From contig CAUVEB010000003.1 of assembly GCA_963550915.1 (NCBI GenBank), positions 73,307 through 137,306 of the forward strand: 64,000 bases of DNA, given 5' to 3'. Positions 26,534-35,155 of this stretch are shown piece after piece (the first letter of the stretch is position 1; the number at the start of each line of letters is the position of its first letter). Made by a program: the position numbers and the translations under genes. The stretch is from Caviibacter sp963550915 (GTDB taxonomy: Bacteria > Fusobacteriota > Fusobacteriia > Fusobacteriales > Leptotrichiaceae). Under the pieces are notes generated by a model that ran no database searches, had not been told where the DNA came from, and saw only the letters and a list, made by a program, of their open reading frames with translations.

Positions 26534-27295
26534 TTAATCCTCCTGAATTCCAGCACGAATTAATTTTTCAAATGATTTAGGTTCAAGACTTGCTCCACCT
26601 ATTAGACCACCGTCAATATCTTCTTGGTTTAATAAATCAACTACATTTTCTGGTTTCATAGAACCACCATATTGTATAGTTATTTCATTTGCTACTTCTT
26701 TTGAGTATAAAGAAGTTAATAATTCTCTTATAAATTTATGCACTTCTTGTGCCATTTCAGGTGTTGCAGTTTTACCAGTTCCTATAGCCCATACAGGTTC
26801 ATATGCTATAACTACATTTTTAACTTCATCAATACTTACGTTTTCAAGTCCACCTAAAAGTTGTGTTTTTATAACTTCATTAGTTATATTGCTTTCTCTT
26901 TCTTCAAGTTTTTCACCAATACATAAAATTGGTTTTAAACCATGTTCTAGAGCAGATTTAACTTTTGAATTTATGAACTTATCACATTCTTTATAATATT
27001 CTCTTCTTTCAGAGTGACCTAATATAACATATTCAACTCCTAAGTCTTTAAGCATTAAAGCTGATATTTCACCAGTATAAGCTCCAGATTCATTAGGATT
27101 CATATTTTGTGCTGCTATGCTGATTATACTATTTTTAGTACATTCAACTGCTGTTTGAAGTGATGTAAAAGGAACACCAATTACAACGTTTGCTTTAACA
27201 TTAGCAACTAAAGGTAATAGTTCACTAAAAAATTCCTTTGTTTGTGAACAAGTTTTGTTCATTTTCCAGTTTCCTGCTATAATAATTTTTCTCAT
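26534..27295 (-). CDS. tpiA: Triosephosphate isomerase
   Basis: A 253-residue TIM barrel. Motifs are AGNWKMNK (lysine at the active site), GHSERR (catalytic His) and AYEPVWAIGTGK (catalytic Glu), with GGASL near the end for phosphate binding. It interconverts dihydroxyacetone phosphate and glyceraldehyde 3-phosphate, upstream of gapA. Two adjacent ATG codons exist; the second (27295) is better spaced from GGAGG, as the first lies only three bases behind it. It leads the tpiA-secG-hup block. Confidence 0.96.
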   Translation of the reverse strand: MRKIIIAGNWKMNKTCSQTKEFFSELLPLVANVKANVVIGVPFTSLQTAVECTKNSIISIAAQNMNPNESGAYTGEISALMLKDLGVEYVILGHSERREYYKECDKFINSKVKSALEHGLKPILCIGEKLEERESNITNEVIKTQLLGGLENVSIDEVKNVVIAYEPVWAIGTGKTATPEMAQEVHKFIRELLTSLYSKEVANEITIQYGGSMKPENVVDLLNQEDIDGGLIGGASLEPKSFEKLIRAGIQED

Positions 27296-27335
27296 CATTT
27301 TCCTCCATTAAAATAGCTTACATTTTACATATTGA

Positions 27336-27364
27336 ATACTAACACAAAAACTTAACAATTGCAA
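27336..27364 (-). promoter_or_regulatory. Promoter for tpiA-secG-hup
   Basis: On the minus strand TTGCAA (plus 27359-27364) and TAGTAT (plus 27336-27341) are separated by 17 bases, about 40 bases before the tpiA start. Confidence 0.6.
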
Positions 27365-27379
27365 ACACTTTTAGCTATT

Positions 27380-28177
27380 TTATATATATTTTTTTATAAT
27401 ATCTTCAAGTATGTGACTATCGTGATGAACTGAGACATATTTACATATATCTTTAATATCACTAGGTGAATTATCTGCTGCGACACTAAGACCTGCAATT
27501 TTTAACATATCAACATCATTATATGAATCACCACAAGCTATAACTTCATCTTTTTTAATATTTAATAAATTACATAAATGTTCTAAAGTTTGTCCCTTAT
27601 TTACATTTATGTTTGCTACTTCAAGAAAATGAGGGTTTGAAATTGCAATAAAATACTTATCTCCCAATTTTTTCTTTGTAGTTTCATATAATTCTTTTAT
27701 TTTACTAGGTTTTGCTACTAGCATACATTTCATAGTTTTTGTAAAATCAAGTTCTTTTATATCTTCTATTTCCTTAACTTCTAAACCTGTAACTTTAGCC
27801 TCTATATCAACATATTCTGTATGTTTACTACAGTAAATTATATCATCAACATATGTTACTATAGATACATCATACTTATTAGCTATATCCCACCATAATC
27901 TAATATCTTCTTCATTAAGACCTAGTGAAAATATATTCTTATTATCAGAGCAACGAGTAATTGCAGCACCATTATATGAAATTAGATAACCATTTAATTT
28001 ATCTAATTTTAATTGTGATACAAAGGGTATCATTGCAGGAGTAGGTCTACCACTTGCTAGTACAAAAACAACCCCTTTTTCTTGTGCATTAATAATGGCA
28101 TCCTCATTTTGTTTTGATATATGACTATTTGAATTTAGTAGAGTTCCGTCCATATCTGTTGCTATTAATTTATACAT
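27380..28177 (-). CDS. Cof-type HAD-IIB family phosphatase
   Basis: A 265-residue haloacid dehalogenase-like hydrolase. HAD motif I is LIATDMDGTLLN (nucleophile D8 or so), motif II appears as VLASGRP, motif III as K in NKGQTLEHL and motif IV as ACGDSYNDVDML. The Cof-type cap sits between motifs II and III. These enzymes dephosphorylate sugar phosphates or flavin-type metabolites; the substrate is unknown. I start at ATG 28177, which has GAGG six bases before it; an upstream ATG at 28189 has none. The gene overlaps the preceding one by eight bases. Confidence 0.85.
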   Translation of the reverse strand: MYKLIATDMDGTLLNSNSHISKQNEDAIINAQEKGVVFVLASGRPTPAMIPFVSQLKLDKLNGYLISYNGAAITRCSDNKNIFSLGLNEEDIRLWWDIANKYDVSIVTYVDDIIYCSKHTEYVDIEAKVTGLEVKEIEDIKELDFTKTMKCMLVAKPSKIKELYETTKKKLGDKYFIAISNPHFLEVANINVNKGQTLEHLCNLLNIKKDEVIACGDSYNDVDMLKIAGLSVAADNSPSDIKDICKYVSVHHDSHILEDIIKKYI

Positions 28178-29456
28178 TAGTAACCTCATTTCTAGTAATT
28201 ATAACTTTTTGTATTTGCTTATTCTTTACCTTTTGTATTTTAAAACAAGTATCATCAATTATTATATCTGATATTTTTTGGTTATCTGTTGGTATATAAC
28301 CTAATTTTTCTATTAATAAACCTCCAACAGTATCATAGTATTCAGAATCAAAATTTGTTTTGAAAAAATCATTTAAATCGTTAATTGATAGCTGAGCATT
28401 TACTAGATATTTATTTTTACCTATTTCTGATATATCATGAATTTCTTTGTCGTATTCATCGGTAATTTCTCCTACCACTTCTTCTAATAGATCTTCTAGT
28501 GTAACTATACCAGAAACTCCGCCATATTCATCAATTAATATTGCAAGATGTCTATTACCGTTTTTCATTTCAATGAATAATGAGCTTATTTTTTTTGTAT
28601 CAGGTACAAAATATGCTTCTTTCATAATAGTGTCAACTTTTTCTGTACAATCTCTTTGTATTTTTATTAAATCTTTAGTATGTAATATACCAACAACATT
28701 ATCAAGAGTATTTTCATAAATTGGTATTCTTGAATATCTTGTTATATTATCAATATTAAATAGGTCTTTTATTAAAGTATCTTTAGATATTGCAAATATA
28801 CTTGGTCTTGGTATCATTATTTCTCTTGCAAGAGTTTCATCAAATTCAATAATGTTTTCCATCATCTCTTTTTCTGTTTTTTCAAGACTTACATTATCTA
28901 TAAGTGCAATCATTTCTTCTTTTGATATATCTTTATCATCTTTAATTTTATTAAATCCAAATATGTATACAATAAAATTAGTTGACATAGATAAGATGAA
29001 AATTATGGGTGTAAATATTACAGATATAAATGATATTATTGTTGCAACTTTTAGTGATATTTTAAATGAATTTTGAAGTCCTATTTTTTTAGGTACTAAT
29101 TCACCAAATATTAAAGTTATGTATGATAAAAATATTGTAATAATAAACACTGATAATTGTCTTGTGTAAGGAATATTTAATTTTTCTAGTAAGAAAAATA
29201 GTTTATCTGATAAGCTTACAGCAGCACTTGCAGATGCTAAAAATCCTGCTAAAGTTATTGCGACTTGTATAGTTGATAACATTTTACTAGGCATATCAAT
29301 TAACTTTTGAAGTCTTATTGCCCTTATATCATTATTTTCAACTAAAACTTTAATCTTATTTTTATTTACAGATACAATAGCAATCTCAGCACAAGAAAAA
29401 AATCCGTTAATTGCAATCAATATTAATATAAACAATATCTGTGGTAAAATATCCAA
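28170..29456 (-). CDS. CNNM/CorC family membrane protein (DUF21-CBS-CBS-CorC/HlyC)
   Basis: A 428-residue protein with an N-terminal DUF21 region of about four membrane helices (beginning IAINGFFSCAEIAIVSVNK), a pair of CBS domains (about residues 200-325, including IPIYENTLDNVVGILHTKDL and LVDEYGG-like LIDEYGGVSGIVTLEDLLEE) and a C-terminal CorC/HlyC transporter-associated domain. Family members are linked to magnesium or cobalt efflux and were once called hemolysins. The start is TTG 29456 with GGAGG six bases upstream. It leads the phosphatase gene. Confidence 0.88.
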   Translation of the reverse strand: MDILPQILFILILIAINGFFSCAEIAIVSVNKNKIKVLVENNDIRAIRLQKLIDMPSKMLSTIQVAITLAGFLASASAAVSLSDKLFFLLEKLNIPYTRQLSVFIITIFLSYITLIFGELVPKKIGLQNSFKISLKVATIISFISVIFTPIIFILSMSTNFIVYIFGFNKIKDDKDISKEEMIALIDNVSLEKTEKEMMENIIEFDETLAREIMIPRPSIFAISKDTLIKDLFNIDNITRYSRIPIYENTLDNVVGILHTKDLIKIQRDCTEKVDTIMKEAYFVPDTKKISSLFIEMKNGNRHLAILIDEYGGVSGIVTLEDLLEEVVGEITDEYDKEIHDISEIGKNKYLVNAQLSINDLNDFFKTNFDSEYYDTVGGLLIEKLGYIPTDNQKISDIIIDDTCFKIQKVKNKQIQKVIITRNEVTNV

Positions 29457-29548
29457 TTTAATTCCTCCGTATTTTTAAATTTATATTATTCTATCATATT
29501 TTAAGAAAGTATACTATAAAAACATTGCTAAATCAAAGCTAAAAACAT

Positions 29549-29577
29549 TTGATTATAAAAAAATCATATGGTATAAT
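29549..29577 (+). promoter_or_regulatory. Promoter for the mreC operon
   Basis: TTGATT (29549-29554) and TATAAT (29572-29577) are separated by 17 bases, with ATGG just before the -10. It is the clearest promoter for the tightly packed genes that run from mreC to the LolD-like gene. Confidence 0.75.
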
Positions 29578-29623
29578 CATTTAATAAAGACTTTAAATTT
29601 TAATGTATATGAAAGTGAAAAAA

Positions 29624-30442
29624 ATGAATAGACTAAAAAAAAGAAAAAGGATAATTAAAATTTTAAAATGGCTTTTTATATTATTTATTTTATTTGTTGT
29701 AAGAAAGCCTATTTTTAAAGGAATTTCATATGTTAGAGCAGGCTTTGATAATTTAAACTACAAAATGGTTAGTTATAAGGCGAATATGTATAATTCACTT
29801 ACTAATTTTAATGATAAAGTAAATATAGTATCAAAAGTTGATGAATATAATAAGAAAAATATGGAATTAATTAATATCATAAATGAGCAAAAGCTAGAAT
29901 TATCTAAACTTGAAACTTTACAAATTGAAAATGAGAATTTTAGAAGAGTTCTTAATCTTAAAAATAAGAGCAAGTTTGAAACTATAGTTGCAGAAGTAAA
30001 GCTAGTTGAAGACTTAAATAATGGTATAATATATTTATCAAAAGGAGAAAAAGACGGAGTAAAGATAAACCAAGCAGTTACATATTATGGTTCTCTTATA
30101 GGTCTAGTTTCAAAAGTAAGTAATGATTACTCAGAAGTAAGACTAATAACAAATAAGGATTCTAAGATAAGTGTTATACTAAATGGAACAGATTTAGCAG
30201 TTATTAGAGGAAATGGTAATGGTACTTTTTCTGTAAAAAACTATAATAACGATATAGTAAATAATGATAATTTAATTTTTGATATTAAAACCTCTGGTAT
30301 AAGTGACATTTTATCAAAAGATATAAGTGTGGGGACTTTTAGATCTGTAGACAAAAGTTACTTTTTTAAGACAAGAGAATTGATATTTAAACCTACATAT
30401 AATATAAATAAAATAAGGGTAGTTTTATTAATCAAAAAATAA
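29624..30442 (+). CDS. mreC: Rod shape-determining protein MreC
   Basis: A 272-residue protein with a single N-terminal membrane helix (about residues 11-28), a coiled-coil (about 65-105) and the beta-rich MreC core containing GLVSKVSNDYSEVRLITNKDSKISVIL. MreC is the periplasmic scaffold of the elongasome, linking MreB with penicillin-binding proteins. No mreB or mreD is next to it here. Start choice is uncertain: ATG 29624 is preferred because the predicted transcript starts near 29584, leaving almost no leader for ATG 29603. The next gene starts 13 bases after the stop. Confidence 0.88.
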   Translation: MNRLKKRKRIIKILKWLFILFILFVVRKPIFKGISYVRAGFDNLNYKMVSYKANMYNSLTNFNDKVNIVSKVDEYNKKNMELINIINEQKLELSKLETLQIENENFRRVLNLKNKSKFETIVAEVKLVEDLNNGIIYLSKGEKDGVKINQAVTYYGSLIGLVSKVSNDYSEVRLITNKDSKISVILNGTDLAVIRGNGNGTFSVKNYNNDIVNNDNLIFDIKTSGISDILSKDISVGTFRSVDKSYFFKTRELIFKPTYNINKIRVVLLIKK

Positions 30443-30455
30443 TTAAGGAAATAAT

Positions 30456-30938
30456 ATGAAGAAAATTTTATGCTTAATATTTTTACAGCTTAATATTTTT
30501 GCAATAGGCTTTGTTGATAAAAATTTTGTTGCAAATATAACAGAAATATCTAAAAATAAGACAAAAGAATATAATATAAATTATACAAAAGACAAAATAG
30601 TACTTGAAGTATTAAAACCAGAGTTAAATAAAGGTGAAATATATACTTATACAAATGACAAAAAGTATATATATTATAGCTCTCTTAATCAAACGGTAGA
30701 GCAAAGCTTATCAGCCGTTGAGGGAGATTTAGTTTTAATACTAAAGGAAATGCAAAAAATAAAAGAAAATAAAGATGTAGTAATAGCTAATAAAAAATAT
30801 ATAATTTCAAATAATAAGATTATGAAAATAGTAGGAGACGGTTTTGTAGTTAGATTTTACTATAATAAAAATAATATGCCTACAACAATAAGATTTATTA
30901 GTGAAAATGGAAATGTTGAATATATATGGAAATATTAA
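30456..30938 (+). CDS. Predicted periplasmic protein, LolA-like possibility
   Basis: A 160-residue protein with a signal peptide (KKILCLIFLQLNIFA) followed by beta-rich sequence. Short motifs such as KIVLEVLKPELNKGEIYTYT and KIMKIVGDGFVVRFYYNKNN suggest repeated strands like those in the LolA/LolB or similar lipid-binding half-barrels, but I see no diagnostic motif and make no firm assignment. It overlaps recO by 13 bases and sits between mreC and recO. Given the LolC/E and LolD-like genes further downstream in the same operon, a role in outer-membrane lipoprotein traffic is a speculation. Confidence 0.6.
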   Translation: MKKILCLIFLQLNIFAIGFVDKNFVANITEISKNKTKEYNINYTKDKIVLEVLKPELNKGEIYTYTNDKKYIYYSSLNQTVEQSLSAVEGDLVLILKEMQKIKENKDVVIANKKYIISNNKIMKIVGDGFVVRFYYNKNNMPTTIRFISENGNVEYIWKY

Positions 30939-31561
30939 AAGATGAAGCTATTATACTAAAAAAAATGAATGTTAATGAAACAAATGTAGTTATAACTATG
31001 CTTACAAAAATGTATGGAAAGATAAATGCAATAGTATATGGAGTTAGGTCATCGAATAAAAGAGAAAAGATAAGCCTAAATCCTACAAGTATTATAGACA
31101 TTGAAGTTAACAAAAAAAATAATGATTATGTATTAAAAGATTATGTTATGAAAAAAGCATATCTAAGCATATATAAAAACATAGAAAAGTTAGAACTTAG
31201 TCTTTATGTAGTTTATGTATTAAATAAAATAATAGAATATAATATTGAAGAAGAAAAAATATATAGTAAATCTGTAGAGATACTTGAATACATTGATAAA
31301 CTCAACGTTGAAGAAGTACAAAAAGAAAATTTCATTTCATACATGATAGTAATATTTTTAAGAAGAATGATGATTGAACTTGGAATTTTTGATAAAAAAC
31401 AATTAGAAGATAAGGATTTTGTACTTTTTAATAGCAAGTATATTAGAGATAAGAATATAAAGATAATGGATTTTTATCCACTTGTAAAAAAATATGAAAT
31501 GTATATTAATGAATACTTAAGTATAGATATTGATTATAATCAAATATTAGTTAGGAGATAA
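30926..31561 (+). CDS. recO: DNA repair protein RecO
   Basis: A 211-residue protein with the N-terminal OB fold of RecO (EAIILKKMNVNETNVVITMLTK, then GKINAIVYGVRSSN at about residue 30-45) and a helical C-terminal part. RecO helps RecR load RecA onto SSB-coated single-stranded DNA. The four-cysteine zinc motif found in some RecO proteins is absent. It overlaps the upstream gene by 13 bases and is followed two bases later by the EIIA gene. Confidence 0.85.
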   Translation: MEILKDEAIILKKMNVNETNVVITMLTKMYGKINAIVYGVRSSNKREKISLNPTSIIDIEVNKKNNDYVLKDYVMKKAYLSIYKNIEKLELSLYVVYVLNKIIEYNIEEEKIYSKSVEILEYIDKLNVEEVQKENFISYMIVIFLRRMMIELGIFDKKQLEDKDFVLFNSKYIRDKNIKIMDFYPLVKKYEMYINEYLSIDIDYNQILVRR

Positions 31562-31563
31562 AA

Positions 31564-32022
31564 ATGAAAAAAGTTGCCTCATATTTAAAATTAGAAGCTG
31601 TTGAATTAAATTTAGAATCAACTGATAAAAAAGGAGTATTAAAAGAACTATTTTCAAAGTTAAGTGTAGTACCTGAAGTAAAAGATGAAGAGTTATGTTT
31701 TAATGACCTAATAGAAAGAGAAAAATTAGGAAGTACAGGAATAGGAAAAGGTGTTGCAGTACCACACGCTAAAACAAAAGCAGTTAGTGATTTAGTAATG
31801 ACTATTGGAATATCAAAAAATCCTATACAATATGATTCAATTGATGGTGAAGATGTTAGAATATTTTTCATGTTCTTATCACCAGTAGAATTATCTCAAG
31901 AATACTTAATAATACTTGCAAGAATATCAAGATTTATAAGAGATGATAGATTTAGAACAGAATTAATAAATGCAAAAACAGCACAAGAAGTATATGAAAT
32001 AATTGAAGCAAAGGAACTATAA
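31564..32022 (+). CDS. PTS EIIA domain protein (fructose/PtsN type)
   Basis: A 152-residue stand-alone PTS_EIIA type 2 domain. The phosphorylatable histidine is H68 in GVAVPHAKT. Without attached EIIB or EIIC domains, the protein resembles PtsN-type regulators that sense phosphotransferase flux rather than transporting sugar, but a sugar-PTS role elsewhere cannot be excluded. AGGAG precedes the ATG, two bases after recO ends, and the nrdR start follows two bases after its stop. Confidence 0.88.
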   Translation: MKKVASYLKLEAVELNLESTDKKGVLKELFSKLSVVPEVKDEELCFNDLIEREKLGSTGIGKGVAVPHAKTKAVSDLVMTIGISKNPIQYDSIDGEDVRIFFMFLSPVELSQEYLIILARISRFIRDDRFRTELINAKTAQEVYEIIEAKEL

Positions 32023-32024
32023 TT

Positions 32025-32477
32025 ATGAAATGTGTTTTTTGTAAAAGTGAAGATACAGCTGTATTTGATTCAAGACTAACAGATAATAATGTTGTTAAAA
32101 GAAGAAGACACTGTAAAATATGCAACAAAAGATTTAACACATATGAAAAAGTTGAACTTCCACCAATAACAGTTATTAAAAAAGATAAAAATGAAGTACC
32201 TTTTGATAGAAATAAGGTTTTTAGAGCTATTGCAAAATCACTTGTAAAAAGACAATGTAGCCCTGATATGATAGAGCATATTATAGATGAAATAGAAAAT
32301 GAAATAAGAGAAAAACATAATAGGGTTATAAGCTCAACTCAAATAGGTGAAATAATATTAGAAAAATTACTAGAAATAGATGAAGTTGCTTATGTAAGAT
32401 TTGCTTCAGTCTATAATAAATTTGATAATTTAGATAGCTTTATAGAAATAATTAATCACATAAAAAAGAATAAATGA
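32025..32477 (+). CDS. nrdR: Transcriptional repressor NrdR
   Basis: A 150-residue regulator with a zinc ribbon of four cysteines (C3, C6 in MKCVFC and C31, C34 in HCKICNKRF) followed by an ATP-cone domain (VPFDRNKVFRAIAKSLVKR). NrdR senses adenine nucleotide state and represses ribonucleotide reductase genes at NrdR boxes. No ribonucleotide reductase gene is in this window. It lies two bases after the EIIA gene. Confidence 0.95.
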   Translation: MKCVFCKSEDTAVFDSRLTDNNVVKRRRHCKICNKRFNTYEKVELPPITVIKKDKNEVPFDRNKVFRAIAKSLVKRQCSPDMIEHIIDEIENEIREKHNRVISSTQIGEIILEKLLEIDEVAYVRFASVYNKFDNLDSFIEIINHIKKNK

Positions 32478-32484
32478 GGATAGT

Positions 32485-32781
32485 ATGAAAAAAATATTTA
32501 AAATTCCTTTATTACTCTTCTTTGTTTTCGTTATAATCTTAATTGTTATCCCAATTTTTAAAGTACGTAAACAAACAAAAATAGAAAAAATAAAGCAAAT
32601 GGAATTATATCAGCTTATAGAAAAAGAAAAACAAAAAAAAGCAAAATTAGAAGAAGATATTAAGTCAGCTAATAGTCATGAGAATATTGAAAAAATAGCA
32701 AGAGAGAAGCTTAATATGAAAAAAGAGGGAGAAAGAGTATACAAAATAGTTGAAGATGAAAATAAATCTGAGGGAGAGTAA
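32485..32781 (+). CDS. DivIC/FtsB-like septum formation initiator
   Basis: A 98-residue protein with a short cytoplasmic N-terminus, one membrane helix (about residues 6-25) and a coiled-coil (about 30-75), ending with HENIEKIAREKLNMKKEGERVY, a pattern typical of DivIC/FtsB proteins. It would be part of the FtsQ-FtsL-FtsB divisome complex. A GAGGATAG ribosome binding site precedes the ATG. It sits among envelope and housekeeping genes with very short spacings. Confidence 0.8.
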   Translation: MKKIFKIPLLLFFVFVIILIVIPIFKVRKQTKIEKIKQMELYQLIEKEKQKKAKLEEDIKSANSHENIEKIAREKLNMKKEGERVYKIVEDENKSEGE

Positions 32782-32785
32782 TTAG

Positions 32786-33259
32786 TTGAATTTAGATAGA
32801 TTTTTAGAAAAAGTAAATAAAGAACAAATTGATATAAATAATGAATATAAGTTTGGTTTATCAATTAGCTACTACATAAAAACAATAACACTTGTAATAT
32901 CGCTAATTGTTCTTTTATCATATAATCTAAATATGGAAAATATAAAAAGACCACTTGTAATAATATTACTTACTTTAATATTTATTTACCTTTTTTACCA
33001 TATTTACACATTAATAAGTTATAAAATAATTGTTAAAGATAATGAGATAATAGCACAAAAAAATGTTAAAATTAATTTAAGAAATATAAAAAGTTTAAAA
33101 TTACTACCACTTGCTAAGATTGGTGTAAGTTTAAAGAAGGATTGTCTTGAAATAATTGATAATGATGATAAAAGATATATTTTAAGGCTTGATATACATA
33201 ATCCACATATTTTTGTAGCACTTGTATCACAAATATCAAAAGTTAAAGTAGTTTTATAG
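32786..33259 (+). CDS. Small membrane protein with two helices, unknown
   Basis: A 157-residue protein that I do not recognise. It has an N-terminal hydrophilic region, two adjacent hydrophobic helices (about residues 31-45 and 55-75) and a C-terminal soluble part (about residues 80-157) with alternating strand-like segments such as YKIIVKDNEIIAQKNVKINL, reminiscent of a PH-like membrane-bound domain. The start is TTG 32786 after GAGGGAGAG. It lies between the DivIC-like gene and the LolC/E-type permease gene, eight bases before it. Confidence 0.6.
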   Translation: MNLDRFLEKVNKEQIDINNEYKFGLSISYYIKTITLVISLIVLLSYNLNMENIKRPLVIILLTLIFIYLFYHIYTLISYKIIVKDNEIIAQKNVKINLRNIKSLKLLPLAKIGVSLKKDCLEIIDNDDKRYILRLDIHNPHIFVALVSQISKVKVVL

Positions 33260-33266
33260 GAGAATT

Positions 33267-34421
33267 ATGATAGAATTATTTATAGCATATAGACATATAA
33301 AAGAAAGAAAATTTCAATCAATAGTTTCAATAATAGGGGTATCACTTGCCCTTATTGTTTTTTTTACATCACTTAGTATTTCAAATGGTCTTAAAAAAAA
33401 TACTATTAACTCAATACTAAGTCTAAATCCACATATAACAGTTGGATTTCATACTGATGAATCAAAATATGAAAAAATAATAAGTGATATAAAAGAGATT
33501 GATAAAGAAAATATTAAAAGTGTAATAAAAAGAGTTCCACTTCGTGGCTTTGTTAAATACAAAGAACAAGTACAAACACCATATATAGTAGGTATTGATG
33601 TTGAAAAATTAGATGTTAAAATAATAGATGAAATAAAAGAAGACATCACAGAACCATATGCTATAATAGGTGAAAAATTTGCACAAAATAATAATATAAA
33701 TATAGGCAACTACATAAATGTTATAACAATAGAGGGAAAAGAACTAAGATTAAAGATTAAAAAGATTTTTAAAACAGGATTTTTAGCATATGACCAAAAT
33801 TTAGTTATGATACCTACAAATATTAGCCAAATTTTACTTGAGAAAGGTGATGTTGTAAGCACACTTGAAATAAAGGTAAAAGATCCTAGTAATTTAAAAG
33901 TTATAGATAATATAATGAATAATGTAGTAGAAATAAGTGATAATATATATGCTTATTCTTGGGCTGATGAAAATCAAAACTTACTAAATGCTATAGAGTT
34001 TGAGGAATTTATACTACTAGTTATACTGAGTATGCTCTTTATAATAGCAAGTTTTGGAGTTTCAGTAATACTTAATATGTCTGTTAGAGAAAAGACTACA
34101 GATATAGGTATATTAAAAGCCTGTGGATATAGAGATAGAACTATACTTAAAATTTTTATACTTGAAGGTTTAATACTTGGTGTAACAGGAATGGCAATTT
34201 CTGCAATATCAACACCTATAGTTCTTAAAATAATAAGTGCATTATCAAGTAGTTACATTACAAAAACATACTATATTTCAAAATTACCTATTAGTATAAG
34301 TATAATAGAAATAGTTACAATATACACAATATCACTTATAGTGATTTTGTTAGCTTCGCTTATGCCTGCAATAAAAGCTTCAAAAATGGATGCAATAAAA
34401 GCAATTAAATTTAATTTATAG
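33267..34421 (+). CDS. LolC/LolE family ABC permease
   Basis: A 384-residue MacB/FtsX-type permease with an N-terminal helix, a large periplasmic domain (about residues 45-245) and three C-terminal helices. Typical sequences are the N-terminal YRHIKERKFQSIVSIIGVSL and the EKTTDIGILKACGYRDRTILKIF coupling segment. With the ATPase encoded next it resembles the LolCDE system that releases lipoproteins from the inner membrane to LolA. Only one permease is present, so a homodimer (LolF-like) is likely. AGGAG precedes the ATG. Confidence 0.85.
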   Translation: MIELFIAYRHIKERKFQSIVSIIGVSLALIVFFTSLSISNGLKKNTINSILSLNPHITVGFHTDESKYEKIISDIKEIDKENIKSVIKRVPLRGFVKYKEQVQTPYIVGIDVEKLDVKIIDEIKEDITEPYAIIGEKFAQNNNINIGNYINVITIEGKELRLKIKKIFKTGFLAYDQNLVMIPTNISQILLEKGDVVSTLEIKVKDPSNLKVIDNIMNNVVEISDNIYAYSWADENQNLLNAIEFEEFILLVILSMLFIIASFGVSVILNMSVREKTTDIGILKACGYRDRTILKIFILEGLILGVTGMAISAISTPIVLKIISALSSSYITKTYYISKLPISISIIEIVTIYTISLIVILLASLMPAIKASKMDAIKAIKFNL

Positions 34422-34429
34422 GAGCATAT

Positions 34430-35101
34430 ATGAGTATTTTAAAATTAGAAAATGTAACAAAGATATATAAGACTAAAGTAGAAGAAATAAAGATTTTAAA
34501 TAATATAAATTTTGAAATAAACGAAAGTGATTTAATATCTATACAAGGTAAATCAGGTAGTGGTAAAACAACATTACTTAATATACTTGGTCTACTTGAC
34601 AGTGATTTTAACGGTAATATATATATTGATGATAAAAACATTAAAAGTCTTTCAAAAACTGAAATAAGAGCTAAAAATATAGGGTTTGTGTTTCAATTTC
34701 ACTATTTATTGCCAGAATTTACAGCACTAGAAAATGTAATGTTACCAGGTCTTGAAAATAAAGAAAATAGTAGAGTTGAAATAAAAAATAGAGCTATAGA
34801 ACTACTTGAGCTAGTTGGTCTTAAAGATAGACTACACCATTATCCAAACGAACTTTCAGGTGGAGAAAAGCAAAGGGTTGCAATAGCTAGAGCATTAATT
34901 AATAATCCTAAAATAATATTAGCTGATGAGCCTACTGGCAATCTTGATGAACATAATAGTAAAAATATAAATGAATTATTTTTAAAAATTAATAAAGAGA
35001 AAAAACAAAGTATAGTTATAGTAACACATAGTAAAGAGCTTGCAGACATTGCAAAAATAAAGTATAAGGTTGAAGACTATAATTTAGTACTACTTGATTG
35101 A
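34430..35101 (+). CDS. lolD: LolD-type ABC ATPase
   Basis: A 223-residue ATPase: Walker A GKSGSGKTT (about residues 39-47), Q-loop VFQFHYLLPEF, signature LSGGEKQRVAIARAL and Walker B ILADEPTGNLD. The H-loop is IVVTHSKEL. The MacB/LolD-type Q-loop (F-Q-F-H-Y-L-L) and the adjacent permease support assignment to lipoprotein release; FtsE or other relatives are less likely. It follows the permease after eight bases, and the operon appears to end here. Confidence 0.87.
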   Translation: MSILKLENVTKIYKTKVEEIKILNNINFEINESDLISIQGKSGSGKTTLLNILGLLDSDFNGNIYIDDKNIKSLSKTEIRAKNIGFVFQFHYLLPEFTALENVMLPGLENKENSRVEIKNRAIELLELVGLKDRLHHYPNELSGGEKQRVAIARALINNPKIILADEPTGNLDEHNSKNINELFLKINKEKKQSIVIVTHSKELADIAKIKYKVEDYNLVLLD

Positions 35102-35125
35102 CATTTATAATATTAAAGGTATACT
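35098..35125 (+). promoter_or_regulatory. Promoter for hpf
   Basis: TTGACA (35098-35103) and TATACT (35120-35125) are separated by 16 bases. A palindrome (35110-35132) covers the spacer and the -10. Confidence 0.72.
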
Positions 35126-35132
35126 TTAATAT
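35110..35132. promoter_or_regulatory. Palindrome over the hpf promoter
   Basis: ATATTAAAG (35110-35118) and CTTTAATAT (35124-35132) are exact inverted arms around GTATA. The site overlaps the spacer and -10 region, as repressor operators commonly do. The regulator is not identified. Confidence 0.55.
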
Positions 35133-35155
35133 ACAAGATGAAGGGAAGTGTTCTT

